Assembly (NCBI GenBank): GCA_963731745.1
Contig: CAVSWT010000005.1
Span: forward strand, 1-64,000
Direction: 5' to 3'
Source of the DNA: CAVSWT01 sp963731745
Lineage (GTDB): Bacteria > Bacteroidota > Ignavibacteria > Ignavibacteriales > Ignavibacteriaceae
DNA length: 64,000 bases
Below the pieces are notes generated by a model. It did no database searches. It was not told where the DNA came from and saw only the letters and a program-made list of their open reading frames with translations. This document shows, in pieces, positions 36,408-45,176 of this stretch. Positions within the stretch are counted from its first letter, which is position 1; each line of letters begins with the position of its first letter. The position numbers and the translations under genes are program-made.

Positions 36408-37040
36408 TCACTTAAATTTTTCAAGTATATCCTCATATTTGATCTTCCCCTCTCTTATTAACTTAGGATTTTTTCCACTTAAATCTATTAATGTTGACGC
36501 CGTAAAAAAAGATTTTTTGGAAGTATAAAATATTGCGTCAACTTCTTCATCAAATTCATCTTCAATTAAATCAATATCATTTAGAGGTTGATGCTGCGAT
36601 CTATTTACACTGGTGGAAATCAACGGCATTTTAATTGCCTTTAGAAGCTTTAAACAAAATCTATTATTCGGTATTCTAAAAGCAGCAGTTTTTGAGCCTA
36701 GAAGTTCGCTAGATTCCTCATTTAAATTTAACACAAAAGATATTGGATTAGGCCACATTGAATTTAGAAAATCAAGATGCTTCTCTCTTATATCCGTATA
36801 TTTTTGAAGTGTTGGTATATCGTAAATCAATAAGATATACATTTTGCCGAGTTCTCTGTTCTTAATATCACTAATTCTATTAATCGAATCTTCATTGAAG
36901 GGATTTGTACCAAACCCGTAAATAGTATCGGTAGGATAAACAAAAACCTTTCCTTCTAAAAATATTTTTTTTGCGTAATCTATTGCTTCATCAAATTTAT
37001 CATCAATATTTATTTTTTCAGCTTTTTTAATTTTGAACAT
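36408..37040 (-). CDS. L-threonylcarbamoyladenylate synthase (Sua5/YciO/YrdC)
   Basis: An enzyme that makes threonylcarbamoyl-AMP from threonine, bicarbonate and ATP, the first step of t6A37 modification of ANN-decoding tRNAs. It has 210 residues of the YrdC domain type: GKVFVYPTDTIYGFGTNPFN, then RISDIKNRELGK, WPNPISFVLN, TAAFRIPNN, and LISTSVNRS with the conserved Ser-x-Asn-like motif. No extra Sua5 C-terminal domain is present, so it is TsaC-like. It overlaps the upstream glycosyltransferase by 14 bases. Confidence 0.88.
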   Translation of the reverse strand: MFKIKKAEKINIDDKFDEAIDYAKKIFLEGKVFVYPTDTIYGFGTNPFNEDSINRISDIKNRELGKMYILLIYDIPTLQKYTDIREKHLDFLNSMWPNPISFVLNLNEESSELLGSKTAAFRIPNNRFCLKLLKAIKMPLISTSVNRSQHQPLNDIDLIEDEFDEEVDAIFYTSKKSFFTASTLIDLSGKNPKLIREGKIKYEDILEKFK

Positions 37041-38052
37041 TTAACATTTCCGTAATTTTTCTATTAACAATGTCAGGAGTTAAGTTATTGCCGCACTCAA
37101 AAGTTTTGATCGGACATTCATGATATCCGTGAATTCCGCATGGTTTACATTTTAAGTCATCAAAACTTAAAAAATTACTCTTTGAATTGTAAGGCGAAAA
37201 TCCAAAATCAGCGACAGTTGAGCAATACAAAGTTAAAACTGGAATATCTGCGCACATACCTAAATGAGTTGGAGCGCTGTCATTTGAAATTAATATTTTT
37301 ACATGTTTTAATAATTCAATAGAGCCAAGCAGTGGAAATAACCCCGCGGTTGATTTAACCCCGTTTGTGAATTTACTTTCCAATTGCTCGCAAATCTTTA
37401 CATCGGCTAAACCTCCTATTAATATTACATAAAAGGATTTACTAATTAAAAATTTTATAATCTCTTCATAGTAGCGCAATGGATACATTTTGGTCTCCCA
37501 AACACTTCCAGGCGCAATTGCAGCAAATTGATAATTTTCGTCTAATTCTCCAAAGAAACTGCTCACATTGTGTTTGATTTTTTCTGGAATAGAAATTTGA
37601 GGTAAAATCTTCCAATCATTTTCATGATATTCATAATCGATCAAATCAAGATTGCGTTGCACTTCATGGTGCTGGATTTTATAATCCACCAAATATTTAT
37701 AAACATGTCTTAAGCTGCTGTTTGAAAATCCATAAGTTTTTTTTACTCTTAACAGCATAACCAATAAAGCTGTTCTAAAGGATCGATGAGGGGAATAAAT
37801 TTTTGTGTATTTATTTCTTTTTAAATTTTTTGAAAAACTAAATAACGAAAATAAAGATTTTTGTTTCCCTTTTTTATCAAGAATAATTACTTCATCTACA
37901 AACGGTGAAGCAGAAAATATTTCTGCGGTGGAAGGAATAGCTATTACATTTATTTCGCTGTGATGGAATTTTTCTTTTAGTTTTTGAATCATTGGTAAAG
38001 TTAAAACTGCATCGCCAAGAAATGCAGTCTGAATTACTAAAATTTTTTCCAT
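37027..38052 (-). CDS. GT9 family heptosyltransferase-like protein
   Basis: A 341-residue glycosyltransferase of family 9, which includes the heptosyltransferases WaaC, WaaF and WaaQ of the LPS inner core. The opening ILVIQTAFLGDAVLTLPMIQ and the later AAIAPGSVWETKMYPLRYY and ISNDSAPTHLGMCADIPVLTLY are diagnostic. The last carries the nucleotide-binding region. It should act on the cytosolic face on lipid A-core precursors. The acyltransferase upstream (6 bases apart) acts in lipid A synthesis, supporting this. The exact acceptor is not known. Confidence 0.87.
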   Translation of the reverse strand: MEKILVIQTAFLGDAVLTLPMIQKLKEKFHHSEINVIAIPSTAEIFSASPFVDEVIILDKKGKQKSLFSLFSFSKNLKRNKYTKIYSPHRSFRTALLVMLLRVKKTYGFSNSSLRHVYKYLVDYKIQHHEVQRNLDLIDYEYHENDWKILPQISIPEKIKHNVSSFFGELDENYQFAAIAPGSVWETKMYPLRYYEEIIKFLISKSFYVILIGGLADVKICEQLESKFTNGVKSTAGLFPLLGSIELLKHVKILISNDSAPTHLGMCADIPVLTLYCSTVADFGFSPYNSKSNFLSFDDLKCKPCGIHGYHECPIKTFECGNNLTPDIVNRKITEMLNVQN

Positions 38053-38057
38053 CTAAA

Positions 38058-38927
38058 TTAATGCTTCCATCGTTTATGCATCCAAAACCATTGCTCAGGG
38101 AATTCTTTAATTACACTTTCTAAATAATTAATATGCCGTTTACTTAGTTCCACAACTTTTTCATCGTAATCTTCAGGCAAATTATTAGAATCTATCTCGA
38201 TCAATTTTGTTTTATACGAATAATCACTTTGCCTAATTGGAATACCCATAATTATTGGAGCTCCTGTTTTCAAAGCCAATATTGCCGGGCCCGTAAACAC
38301 CGAGGTTTTTCTACCAAAGAAATCAATTTTAATTCCTTCGGCAGGTCCACGCTGATCTGCAACCATAGCTACAACATTTTTATTTTTCAGTTCCTGATAA
38401 ACATTCCGAATGGACATACCGAGTGAAACAATTTTATTTTCAAACTTTACTCTATTTTTATTCATCCAATTGTTAACAAAAGGATTTCTCTGAGGCTTAA
38501 CAATAACAGTAAATGGAATATTAAGCTTTGCACTAACAGACATAGCGATATATTCCCAATTTCCGAAATGTGCAGAGAGTAATATAACTCCCTTTTTTTC
38601 GTTAAATTTTTTTGATAACAACCCGGGATTTTCACAAATAACTGTTTCTTCAATTTCACTGCGATTTAATTTTGGCAGGTAAAGAATTTCAACTAACGCA
38701 ATGCAAAAGTTTTTATAGGCACCAAAAGCTATTTCTCTGATTTTCTTTTCATCATATTCCGGGAAAGCATGGCGTAAATTATCGAAGACTACTCGCTTCC
38801 TTATGGGAATTATATAATAAAATAAACTACCAAGTAAAAAACCGAATTTTCTTGAGGTGTTTAATTTGAATAAACGCAAAAACCAGCTTAAGCTTAAAAA
38901 TAATATGTATTCAATCTTGTTTTGCAA
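38058..38927 (-). CDS. LpxL/HtrB-family lysophospholipid acyltransferase
   Basis: A membrane-bound acyltransferase, 289 residues, that adds a secondary acyl chain to lipid A. An N-terminal hydrophobic segment (LFLSLSWFLRLFKL) is followed by the catalytic H-x4-E motif LLSAHFGNWEYIA near residue 120. Substrate-site blocks such as MVADQRGP and FFGRKTSVFTGPAILALKTGAPI match lauroyl/myristoyl transferases, and the end EQWFWMHKRWKH is typical. It is the first gene of the long minus-strand block that begins after the terminator at 38998. Confidence 0.92.
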   Translation of the reverse strand: MQNKIEYILFLSLSWFLRLFKLNTSRKFGFLLGSLFYYIIPIRKRVVFDNLRHAFPEYDEKKIREIAFGAYKNFCIALVEILYLPKLNRSEIEETVICENPGLLSKKFNEKKGVILLSAHFGNWEYIAMSVSAKLNIPFTVIVKPQRNPFVNNWMNKNRVKFENKIVSLGMSIRNVYQELKNKNVVAMVADQRGPAEGIKIDFFGRKTSVFTGPAILALKTGAPIIMGIPIRQSDYSYKTKLIEIDSNNLPEDYDEKVVELSKRHINYLESVIKEFPEQWFWMHKRWKH

Positions 38928-38997
38928 ATAATATTAGAATTTGATTCAGAATTTAAATTTACTTATAAAAAATATTAATATTTCAGATTAATAAAAA

Positions 38998-39024
38998 AAG
39001 GGATGGCTTCAATTACCATCCCTT
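38998..39024 (-). terminator. Intrinsic terminator after GWxTD gene
   Basis: A perfect 9-base stem (AAGGGATGG / CCATCCCTT) with a 9-base loop, followed on the minus strand by a run of seven T. It closes the four-gene outer-membrane unit. Confidence 0.92.
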
Positions 39025-39050
39025 AAAATTCCAAATAAAATTTTGGCGTT

Positions 39051-40442
39051 TTAGAATGAAGAAATCCTGTTGATCCAGTTGTCATCTCTAAGTTCACCGC
39101 GCATTGTTGAATGCAGCAATGTATAGTCAGAAAATCCTGTAAGATCAGCAAATACAAATATCACTCCGCCTTCAATATCATTATAATGCCAAATCTCATA
39201 GGGTTTGCTGTCAATTTGATTTGGATATCTTTCAACTTCACTAGGTTCACCATATAAAATATAAACTCTTCCTCTATCGCTTTTCCAACCCTTATGTGAA
39301 ATCGTACTATATTTTTGATTACTTTCTTTTACCCTGCCAAAATATTTATTATAATATTCATTACCTGGAGTAGATGTATCTGGATCTCTTTTTTTCCAGA
39401 ATTCATACATGAATTTTCTTTTACCTTCCAATTCAGACATTTTATCAAATTGATCTATCTCATCAGAAGTGGCTATATATTTGGATTGTGCAAAAAGTAA
39501 ATCAATTTCATCTTCTGACATCACCGTAAATTCACTTCCTAAAATATCTTGATGCGTACCGCTAGATGTATCCGTTGAAACCACATCCGGGTTATAAACA
39601 TAAAAACGTTTTGAAGAATTTATACCTATTTTTGTAGTAGTATCTATTAGCGACAGTACCATTGTATAGGAATCAGTTTGGAACTTATTTACTAATATGG
39701 TTCCTACTTCCACTCTCGAACTAGTTTTTTTACTAATGTCTTTAATTTTGGTATAGACATTCTTTCCCTTACTATTAAACACCATCGTACGCAACTTAAA
39801 AGGCGTATTCAAATCTCCATTATTTAATTGATAAAGTTCGCAATAATAAAATAATACAGGTAAACTGCTACCGAATACGCTAGTAGGAATGGGAATTACT
39901 TCAAATGTATTTTTATAAAATACTGAAGTTTCATTTGGACTATCTTGAATAATTTTTGAAGAAATTTCAATATCACTAATAGAAAACTCCTTTTTAATAA
40001 AAGGACTAACTGTAATTTCTTCCTTAAAACTTCGTGTACTAGTGGAATCGGAGGCATCAGTACCACTTACCAATGAATAATAATCTCCAGTCGGAATAAC
40101 AAAACCAATTACTCCAATTAAACTCTTATCAGTGTTTGCAGTATCATTCAATACTTGGTAAGAAATTTTCCAGTCGTTATCTACTACTTTTTTGTGAGTA
40201 AATTTATTTTCTAGAGTTATGTGTAAAATTCCTTCAACAAAAGTACCTGTATCCTGAGGAACCTTAATTAAAGAATTTTGATCAAATGAATAATAAAATT
40301 CAACATAATTTGAGGTTGAATCATATGCGAATTCTGCATAATCATATTCAAAAATGAAATCTTTCTGCTGGGAATATAATGTACAATTCACTGTGACAAA
40401 TAAAAAAGAAAGGAAAAAGTAAAATTTAATCTTGTTTTTCAT
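39051..40442 (-). CDS. GWxTD domain-containing secreted protein
   Basis: A 463-residue exported protein with a signal peptide (FFLSFLFVTVNCTLYSQ). The N-terminal 300 residues are strand-rich. The C-terminal third carries the GWxTD domain: HKGWKSDRGRVYILYGEPSE, then SKPYEIWHYNDIEGGVIFVFAD and a final TLLHSTMRGELRD. GWxTD proteins are common in Bacteroidota, Acidobacteriota and relatives; their function is unknown. Here the motif reads GWKSD with Ser for Thr. It is the last gene of a unit with a TonB receptor, a large surface protein and a PorV-like barrel. Confidence 0.85.
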   Translation of the reverse strand: MKNKIKFYFFLSFLFVTVNCTLYSQQKDFIFEYDYAEFAYDSTSNYVEFYYSFDQNSLIKVPQDTGTFVEGILHITLENKFTHKKVVDNDWKISYQVLNDTANTDKSLIGVIGFVIPTGDYYSLVSGTDASDSTSTRSFKEEITVSPFIKKEFSISDIEISSKIIQDSPNETSVFYKNTFEVIPIPTSVFGSSLPVLFYYCELYQLNNGDLNTPFKLRTMVFNSKGKNVYTKIKDISKKTSSRVEVGTILVNKFQTDSYTMVLSLIDTTTKIGINSSKRFYVYNPDVVSTDTSSGTHQDILGSEFTVMSEDEIDLLFAQSKYIATSDEIDQFDKMSELEGKRKFMYEFWKKRDPDTSTPGNEYYNKYFGRVKESNQKYSTISHKGWKSDRGRVYILYGEPSEVERYPNQIDSKPYEIWHYNDIEGGVIFVFADLTGFSDYTLLHSTMRGELRDDNWINRISSF

Positions 40443-40510
40443 TTAATACTTTGCATTTAATGTATAAAAAAGGCATCTAACAGACTTGTTAACATAAAGT
40501 AGAATTTTGA

Positions 40511-41533
40511 CTATTTCAATGATAATTTTACGGTAAATACATGATTAGCAGTGGGAAAATCTTTCACATCTCTAAATGCGTAGTCAAAGGTTACTCCTAG
40601 CCCATTTCCAATTAGATAATCTACCCCGGCACCAGCCGTAAATCCGAAAATTGATTGTTCAGAAGATCCGCCTAAAAGAAAATTATATCCTCCCCTTAAA
40701 AATAAGGTTTTGAGGAAACTGTATTCTGCGCCAAAATTCATCTTATCTTCCAATGAATTATTCGCGGTAAATGTGCTTCCAAAAACAATATCATTTTGTT
40801 CATTAAATTTGTAATTGTAGCCTAAACTCAATTCAAAATAACTTGGAATCTGAAATTCTTCTGCAACTACTTCATAAACTCCACCAGAAGTTCCATCATT
40901 TGCGCCTTGAATAGTTGTACTAGACTGCAGTTCAGGACCGGAATAAACTAAATTTGAACCAATATTTTTTAGAGATGCGCCTAAATAAAAACGTGGATTA
41001 AATCTATATTGAACACCAAAATCAACAGCAACCCCTGTTGCTTTTGTATCCTGAATAGATTCAGATATTAATTTGAGATTTGTTCCAACTGAGATTCTGT
41101 CGGTAATTATTTTAGAATAGGTAATTCCAACAGTTAAAAATGAAGGAGAATAGGTTGATCCGGTACCATCAGGCAATTCATTTGTTGTAATTGGAATATT
41201 GCCGAAGTCGAAAGTCTTAAAACTTAATCCAATGGAGCCTAATTCACCTAAATTAGCGGAAGCTGCAAAATAAGAAACATTTATATCAGCTATATAATTC
41301 ATGTAGCTGAACATTGCTTCTGTTTGATTGCCTAAATCCAAACCTGCCGGATTATAATAAATTGATTCTAAACCGGTTAATGAAGCAAGCATAGCTCCGC
41401 CGGTAGCAATACCTCTTGCACCGACCGGAATTAATAATTCTTCAGCACCGGTTGTACCTTTTCTAGCCGGATCTCCAGCGAAAAGTGGAATTGAGGTTAT
41501 CGTAATCAATACAATCAGTAATAATCTTTTCAT
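40511..41533 (-). CDS. PorV/PorQ-family outer-membrane protein
   Basis: A 340-residue barrel with a signal peptide (ITSIPLFAG). The start of the mature protein, ELLIPVGARGIATGGAMLA and GLESIYYNPAGL, is the hallmark of PorV (LptO)-like proteins of the FadL superfamily. PorV is the T9SS shuttle that receives cargo from the Sov translocon and hands it to the attachment complex. The rest alternates strands and ends in HVFTVKLSLK. Being next to the 1178-residue surface protein, it may be dedicated to that cargo, an inference. Confidence 0.87.
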   Translation of the reverse strand: MKRLLLIVLITITSIPLFAGDPARKGTTGAEELLIPVGARGIATGGAMLASLTGLESIYYNPAGLDLGNQTEAMFSYMNYIADINVSYFAASANLGELGSIGLSFKTFDFGNIPITTNELPDGTGSTYSPSFLTVGITYSKIITDRISVGTNLKLISESIQDTKATGVAVDFGVQYRFNPRFYLGASLKNIGSNLVYSGPELQSSTTIQGANDGTSGGVYEVVAEEFQIPSYFELSLGYNYKFNEQNDIVFGSTFTANNSLEDKMNFGAEYSFLKTLFLRGGYNFLLGGSSEQSIFGFTAGAGVDYLIGNGLGVTFDYAFRDVKDFPTANHVFTVKLSLK

Positions 41534-41602
41534 TAAATGAAAACTCCTGCAAATTAAAAATTATTTTGAAACAACTTTTAAACTGTTAAATCAACTTCAC
41601 CG

Positions 41603-44600
41603 TCAAAACTTTTGTATTTGTTTCTGCGGAAGAATTACAGAAAATTTCAAAATTTTATCTCCGTATTTTGGTGATGAAACAATTGCAATATATAAACCAG
41701 AAGCTACTCTCAATCCAGATTCATTTTGAAGATTCCATTGCAAAAATGGTGATGATACTGAACTCTTATTCGCAGAGGTTAACGTCCTTATAAGAGTTCC
41801 GGAAAGAGTATAAATTTTAATTGTTATCTCCTCCGGCAGATTTGAAAAAGTGACAAATGGTTCATCCGGAGAACTATTTGTATAACTTGTAGCTTTATTA
41901 AATCCATATAACGGATTCGGGAATACATTTACTGTTTCGAAAATTGATTTTTCTTCTTCACTGCTTAATTTACCTCCGCTGCTTGTTTGAAAAGTAAATA
42001 CATCATTGGGAGTGTACGGATACGTTTCAACAGGAACGACAAATTTATCTCCAGAAATAAAATTACTAAGTGCATCCTTTTTTTGAACTGCTAAAACATA
42101 TAATGTATTGAAATACGGTGAAGCAGCGATTTTCAAATCTTCTTTCGAAACATTTGCATTCTTTGGTATGTTGTAATTATTTCCGCCTCTCAAATCAGCC
42201 CATATAGTATTTTGTCCATCATGGTATCCGCCTTTTAAAATTTTGTTTCCGCCGTTTGGATCGTATGTTGAATTGAAAATAAGAATGTATTCTCCCGAAG
42301 TTTTAATATCTGTGCCAGGATTCCAATTCCCATCTGGATTGCCGCCAATATTTGATGCTTTTTCTATAAATCCAACTTCCAACTGTCTTGTTTCTCCATA
42401 CCCGCCCGATTCAGTAGAAAAATCCTGGACCCATGCCGTAAAAGGGACATCGACAAATCCTTCTCCAAGTTTCCCAACAGCACCTTTTCCTATAGTATCA
42501 CTGGCTGTAACAGCTTGAGCATACGGATAAGAACTTCTCCTTGAAATCGTGCTTCCGATATAGCCATTTAGATACCTGTATGCTTTGCCGTATTCGCCAA
42601 ATCTTATTTCAACTCGTCTTAGTTTGTCTGCTTTAACATAAGTACTTCTCAAAGCAGCTAAACCCGGAAGGCCTTCAACATCTTGCGCAAATGATAAATC
42701 GCTTCCCACGGGCAGAACCATCGTTTTATCAGGGTTATACCAATTAGTCGAAGTTTCTTCAATCAAACTGCCAAGTTGCGGTGACTCAGGTGTTAAACGA
42801 ACAATGAATCCGTCTGATGGAATTCCGGAAATAGTATTTTTTCCGCCTGAAAAAGTTTTAGAAGAATCAACTAATATTATTCCTTTAGTAACATCTTCCA
42901 GCTGCCAGTAAGTTGAATATTCTGCTGAACTGCTGTCGATTTTAAAAGTCACTTTATATTCATCACCGCTTAATGAGCTTTTATCTACTACATCAATTTG
43001 CATTTTTCCTGAAGCACCCCCTGAAACTTTTAATGCGTCTTTTAAGGGTATAGCCGGATCATATAAATCAGAACTCATAACCACTGTGAACATACTGCTG
43101 TGCAAATTATTTTCACTTTCTTGACTAAGTGCTGTGGCAGTAAGGTAGTAATCTCCCTTAGCTCCGAATACTGTATCGGGATTATTTTTAAATAGAAGTG
43201 CCGAATAATTTAAAGCGTAACTTGTCACTGCAAAGTAATATGGTTTTCCTTTAATAAAAGGCTGACCGGTAAAGGCATCTGTAGTAAGTCTCAATCTAAT
43301 TTTTCCATTAGCCGGCTGCGAATAAATAGATGGATCTAATTGATTGGAGCTGACAGGGTAAAGCAATTCGATTCCGCCAGTTTCCGGATTTTCTTTATAG
43401 ACACTACTAATTGAATCAGCCAAATCATATCTTGCAACTACTTTTCTGTTTTCATGATCATTCACTGTGGCAAAAAAAGAATTGGTTTTAAATTCATATA
43501 CATTGTAGCCTTCAAAATTTAAATTCCAAGCTGGGGTTCTGTTTTTATAATTAACCTGTTTATCAGTATCCCAAACTAAGTCAATAAATCCATCTCCTGT
43601 GGTAACCGCAGGTTTTACAGAAGGCGGAGGAGAAGGCGCTGCAAAATTTTGACTAAATATAAATTGAGCTCCGTCGTCAATTTTTCTTGCCTCGGTAATT
43701 GAAGATAATGCATCTGTTCCCTGCCCTATTACATAAGCGACTACAACCTCTAATTCTTCATTCTTTATTAATTTAAATGGCCCGGTATTCTGCATCATCC
43801 GTTGATCAGTAGGCCGATTATTGATCCACCCTGTATGTGTTACCGGATCCCCTGAATACCAAAATTTTTTATCAATTGTTTTACAATCAACTCCGCCTTC
43901 AACATCACTTAACGGCCAATTACAAGGATCAACTGTTTTACCTAATTTGTCCAGGCCTAACATATAATTTCTTGCTTCAATTTCAGTTTGAGGATCTCCC
44001 AAGGTGGGATCAGACTGCTGATAATGAACAAAAGAAGAAATACCAAGATTTGTAGCGCCCGGAAATATTTTTACTCCTTTTACTTGTCCCCGCACACTAA
44101 AAGCTGTATCAATTGGTATATCGATATTTTCATTAAATACACCGTTACTATCAATATCTTCAAACGTTACATTTGGAATATAGGAGATGGGGCCGGAAAA
44201 AAAATCAATCATGAAACACGGAGGATTTGGTCCATAGCTAGCATCAGCTCCATCGTTATAAACATAACCTGCATCTCTGGAAACATCAACGCCGACTAAA
44301 TCATCCTGGTAGCCATCAGTTCCTCCTATATCCGGATCAGCCCAAACTCCAAAATAAACATCTTTTAATGTATCAGCTTTTAAGCCGGTGTTTTTAAATC
44401 TATATCGAACGAATAAAATATTCCCCAGTGTACTGTTTGAAGCGAAACCAAAAATCGTTTGCCTAATTTCAACACCTTGCGGTTCTATGCCCTTAAAATA
44501 TGTTCTTTGAGAACCGGGCTGACCATCATTATAAACACACCAGGCAGTTTCATCACCCATTAAATCTGGACGATCTTCATCTGGATCCCATTCTCCATTT

Positions 44601-45139
44601 CCATTTTTATCTGTAGGATCATATTGTCCGTCTCTATCACCATCATAAAAATCAGCGCCTAGTGCAACTGCATCTTTCCACTGCTGCCAGCTGTCGCCAA
44701 AAGGCACGTCCTCTTTGTTCAAAACATATATTTGTGCTTTAGGATCATTTGGAGATGTAACAGTACCGGCAACTGTATTTTCAATTAAAGAAGACGAAGC
44801 ATTTGCAAAAGACCATAACTTACCGTTAGTGTATCCGCTAACAAAAAATCCAGATGAGAACAAAAAATCTTTGCCGCCAAACTTTGCGTCACTTCCATCA
44901 GGAGGAATATTTACTGCGGCTATTTTACCCTTATTATTCAAGGGCAAATTAATATTATTAATGTTAAACCTATAAGCATCACCGTTTTTTCCGGATACCA
45001 GCGATTTATTAAGTGAATGAACATTGTCTGATTTTTTTTGTCCTCTCTGGTCGTTTTTAATAAAGCCAAAGGAACTAAAAGCAATCAGCATCGCTAATAG
45101 AGATAATAGCTGTCCATGATTATATTTTCCAGATCTCAT
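41603..45139 (-). CDS. Large surface protein with T9SS-like tail
   Basis: An 1178-residue secreted protein of unknown function. It has a hydrophobic N-terminus (LLSLLAMLIAFSSFG) and an acidic, calcium-loop-like segment near residues 160-195 (DGDRDGQYDPTDKNGNGEWD). A beta-rich body follows, including a fibronectin-like stretch near 520-560 (GDGFIDLVWDTDKQVNYKN). The end has a PNPLYG...GLYIAIV pattern resembling a T9SS sorting domain, but without the QNYPNPFNP block. It is encoded 37 bases downstream of the TonB receptor and 69 bases upstream of the PorV-like gene. It may be surface-displayed and assist ligand capture. Confidence 0.72.
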   Translation of the reverse strand: MRSGKYNHGQLLSLLAMLIAFSSFGFIKNDQRGQKKSDNVHSLNKSLVSGKNGDAYRFNINNINLPLNNKGKIAAVNIPPDGSDAKFGGKDFLFSSGFFVSGYTNGKLWSFANASSSLIENTVAGTVTSPNDPKAQIYVLNKEDVPFGDSWQQWKDAVALGADFYDGDRDGQYDPTDKNGNGEWDPDEDRPDLMGDETAWCVYNDGQPGSQRTYFKGIEPQGVEIRQTIFGFASNSTLGNILFVRYRFKNTGLKADTLKDVYFGVWADPDIGGTDGYQDDLVGVDVSRDAGYVYNDGADASYGPNPPCFMIDFFSGPISYIPNVTFEDIDSNGVFNENIDIPIDTAFSVRGQVKGVKIFPGATNLGISSFVHYQQSDPTLGDPQTEIEARNYMLGLDKLGKTVDPCNWPLSDVEGGVDCKTIDKKFWYSGDPVTHTGWINNRPTDQRMMQNTGPFKLIKNEELEVVVAYVIGQGTDALSSITEARKIDDGAQFIFSQNFAAPSPPPSVKPAVTTGDGFIDLVWDTDKQVNYKNRTPAWNLNFEGYNVYEFKTNSFFATVNDHENRKVVARYDLADSISSVYKENPETGGIELLYPVSSNQLDPSIYSQPANGKIRLRLTTDAFTGQPFIKGKPYYFAVTSYALNYSALLFKNNPDTVFGAKGDYYLTATALSQESENNLHSSMFTVVMSSDLYDPAIPLKDALKVSGGASGKMQIDVVDKSSLSGDEYKVTFKIDSSSAEYSTYWQLEDVTKGIILVDSSKTFSGGKNTISGIPSDGFIVRLTPESPQLGSLIEETSTNWYNPDKTMVLPVGSDLSFAQDVEGLPGLAALRSTYVKADKLRRVEIRFGEYGKAYRYLNGYIGSTISRRSSYPYAQAVTASDTIGKGAVGKLGEGFVDVPFTAWVQDFSTESGGYGETRQLEVGFIEKASNIGGNPDGNWNPGTDIKTSGEYILIFNSTYDPNGGNKILKGGYHDGQNTIWADLRGGNNYNIPKNANVSKEDLKIAASPYFNTLYVLAVQKKDALSNFISGDKFVVPVETYPYTPNDVFTFQTSSGGKLSSEEEKSIFETVNVFPNPLYGFNKATSYTNSSPDEPFVTFSNLPEEITIKIYTLSGTLIRTLTSANKSSVSSPFLQWNLQNESGLRVASGLYIAIVSSPKYGDKILKFSVILPQKQIQKF

Positions 45140-45176
45140 ATTTACAATTCCAGTATGGTGTAAAACGTATTAAACA

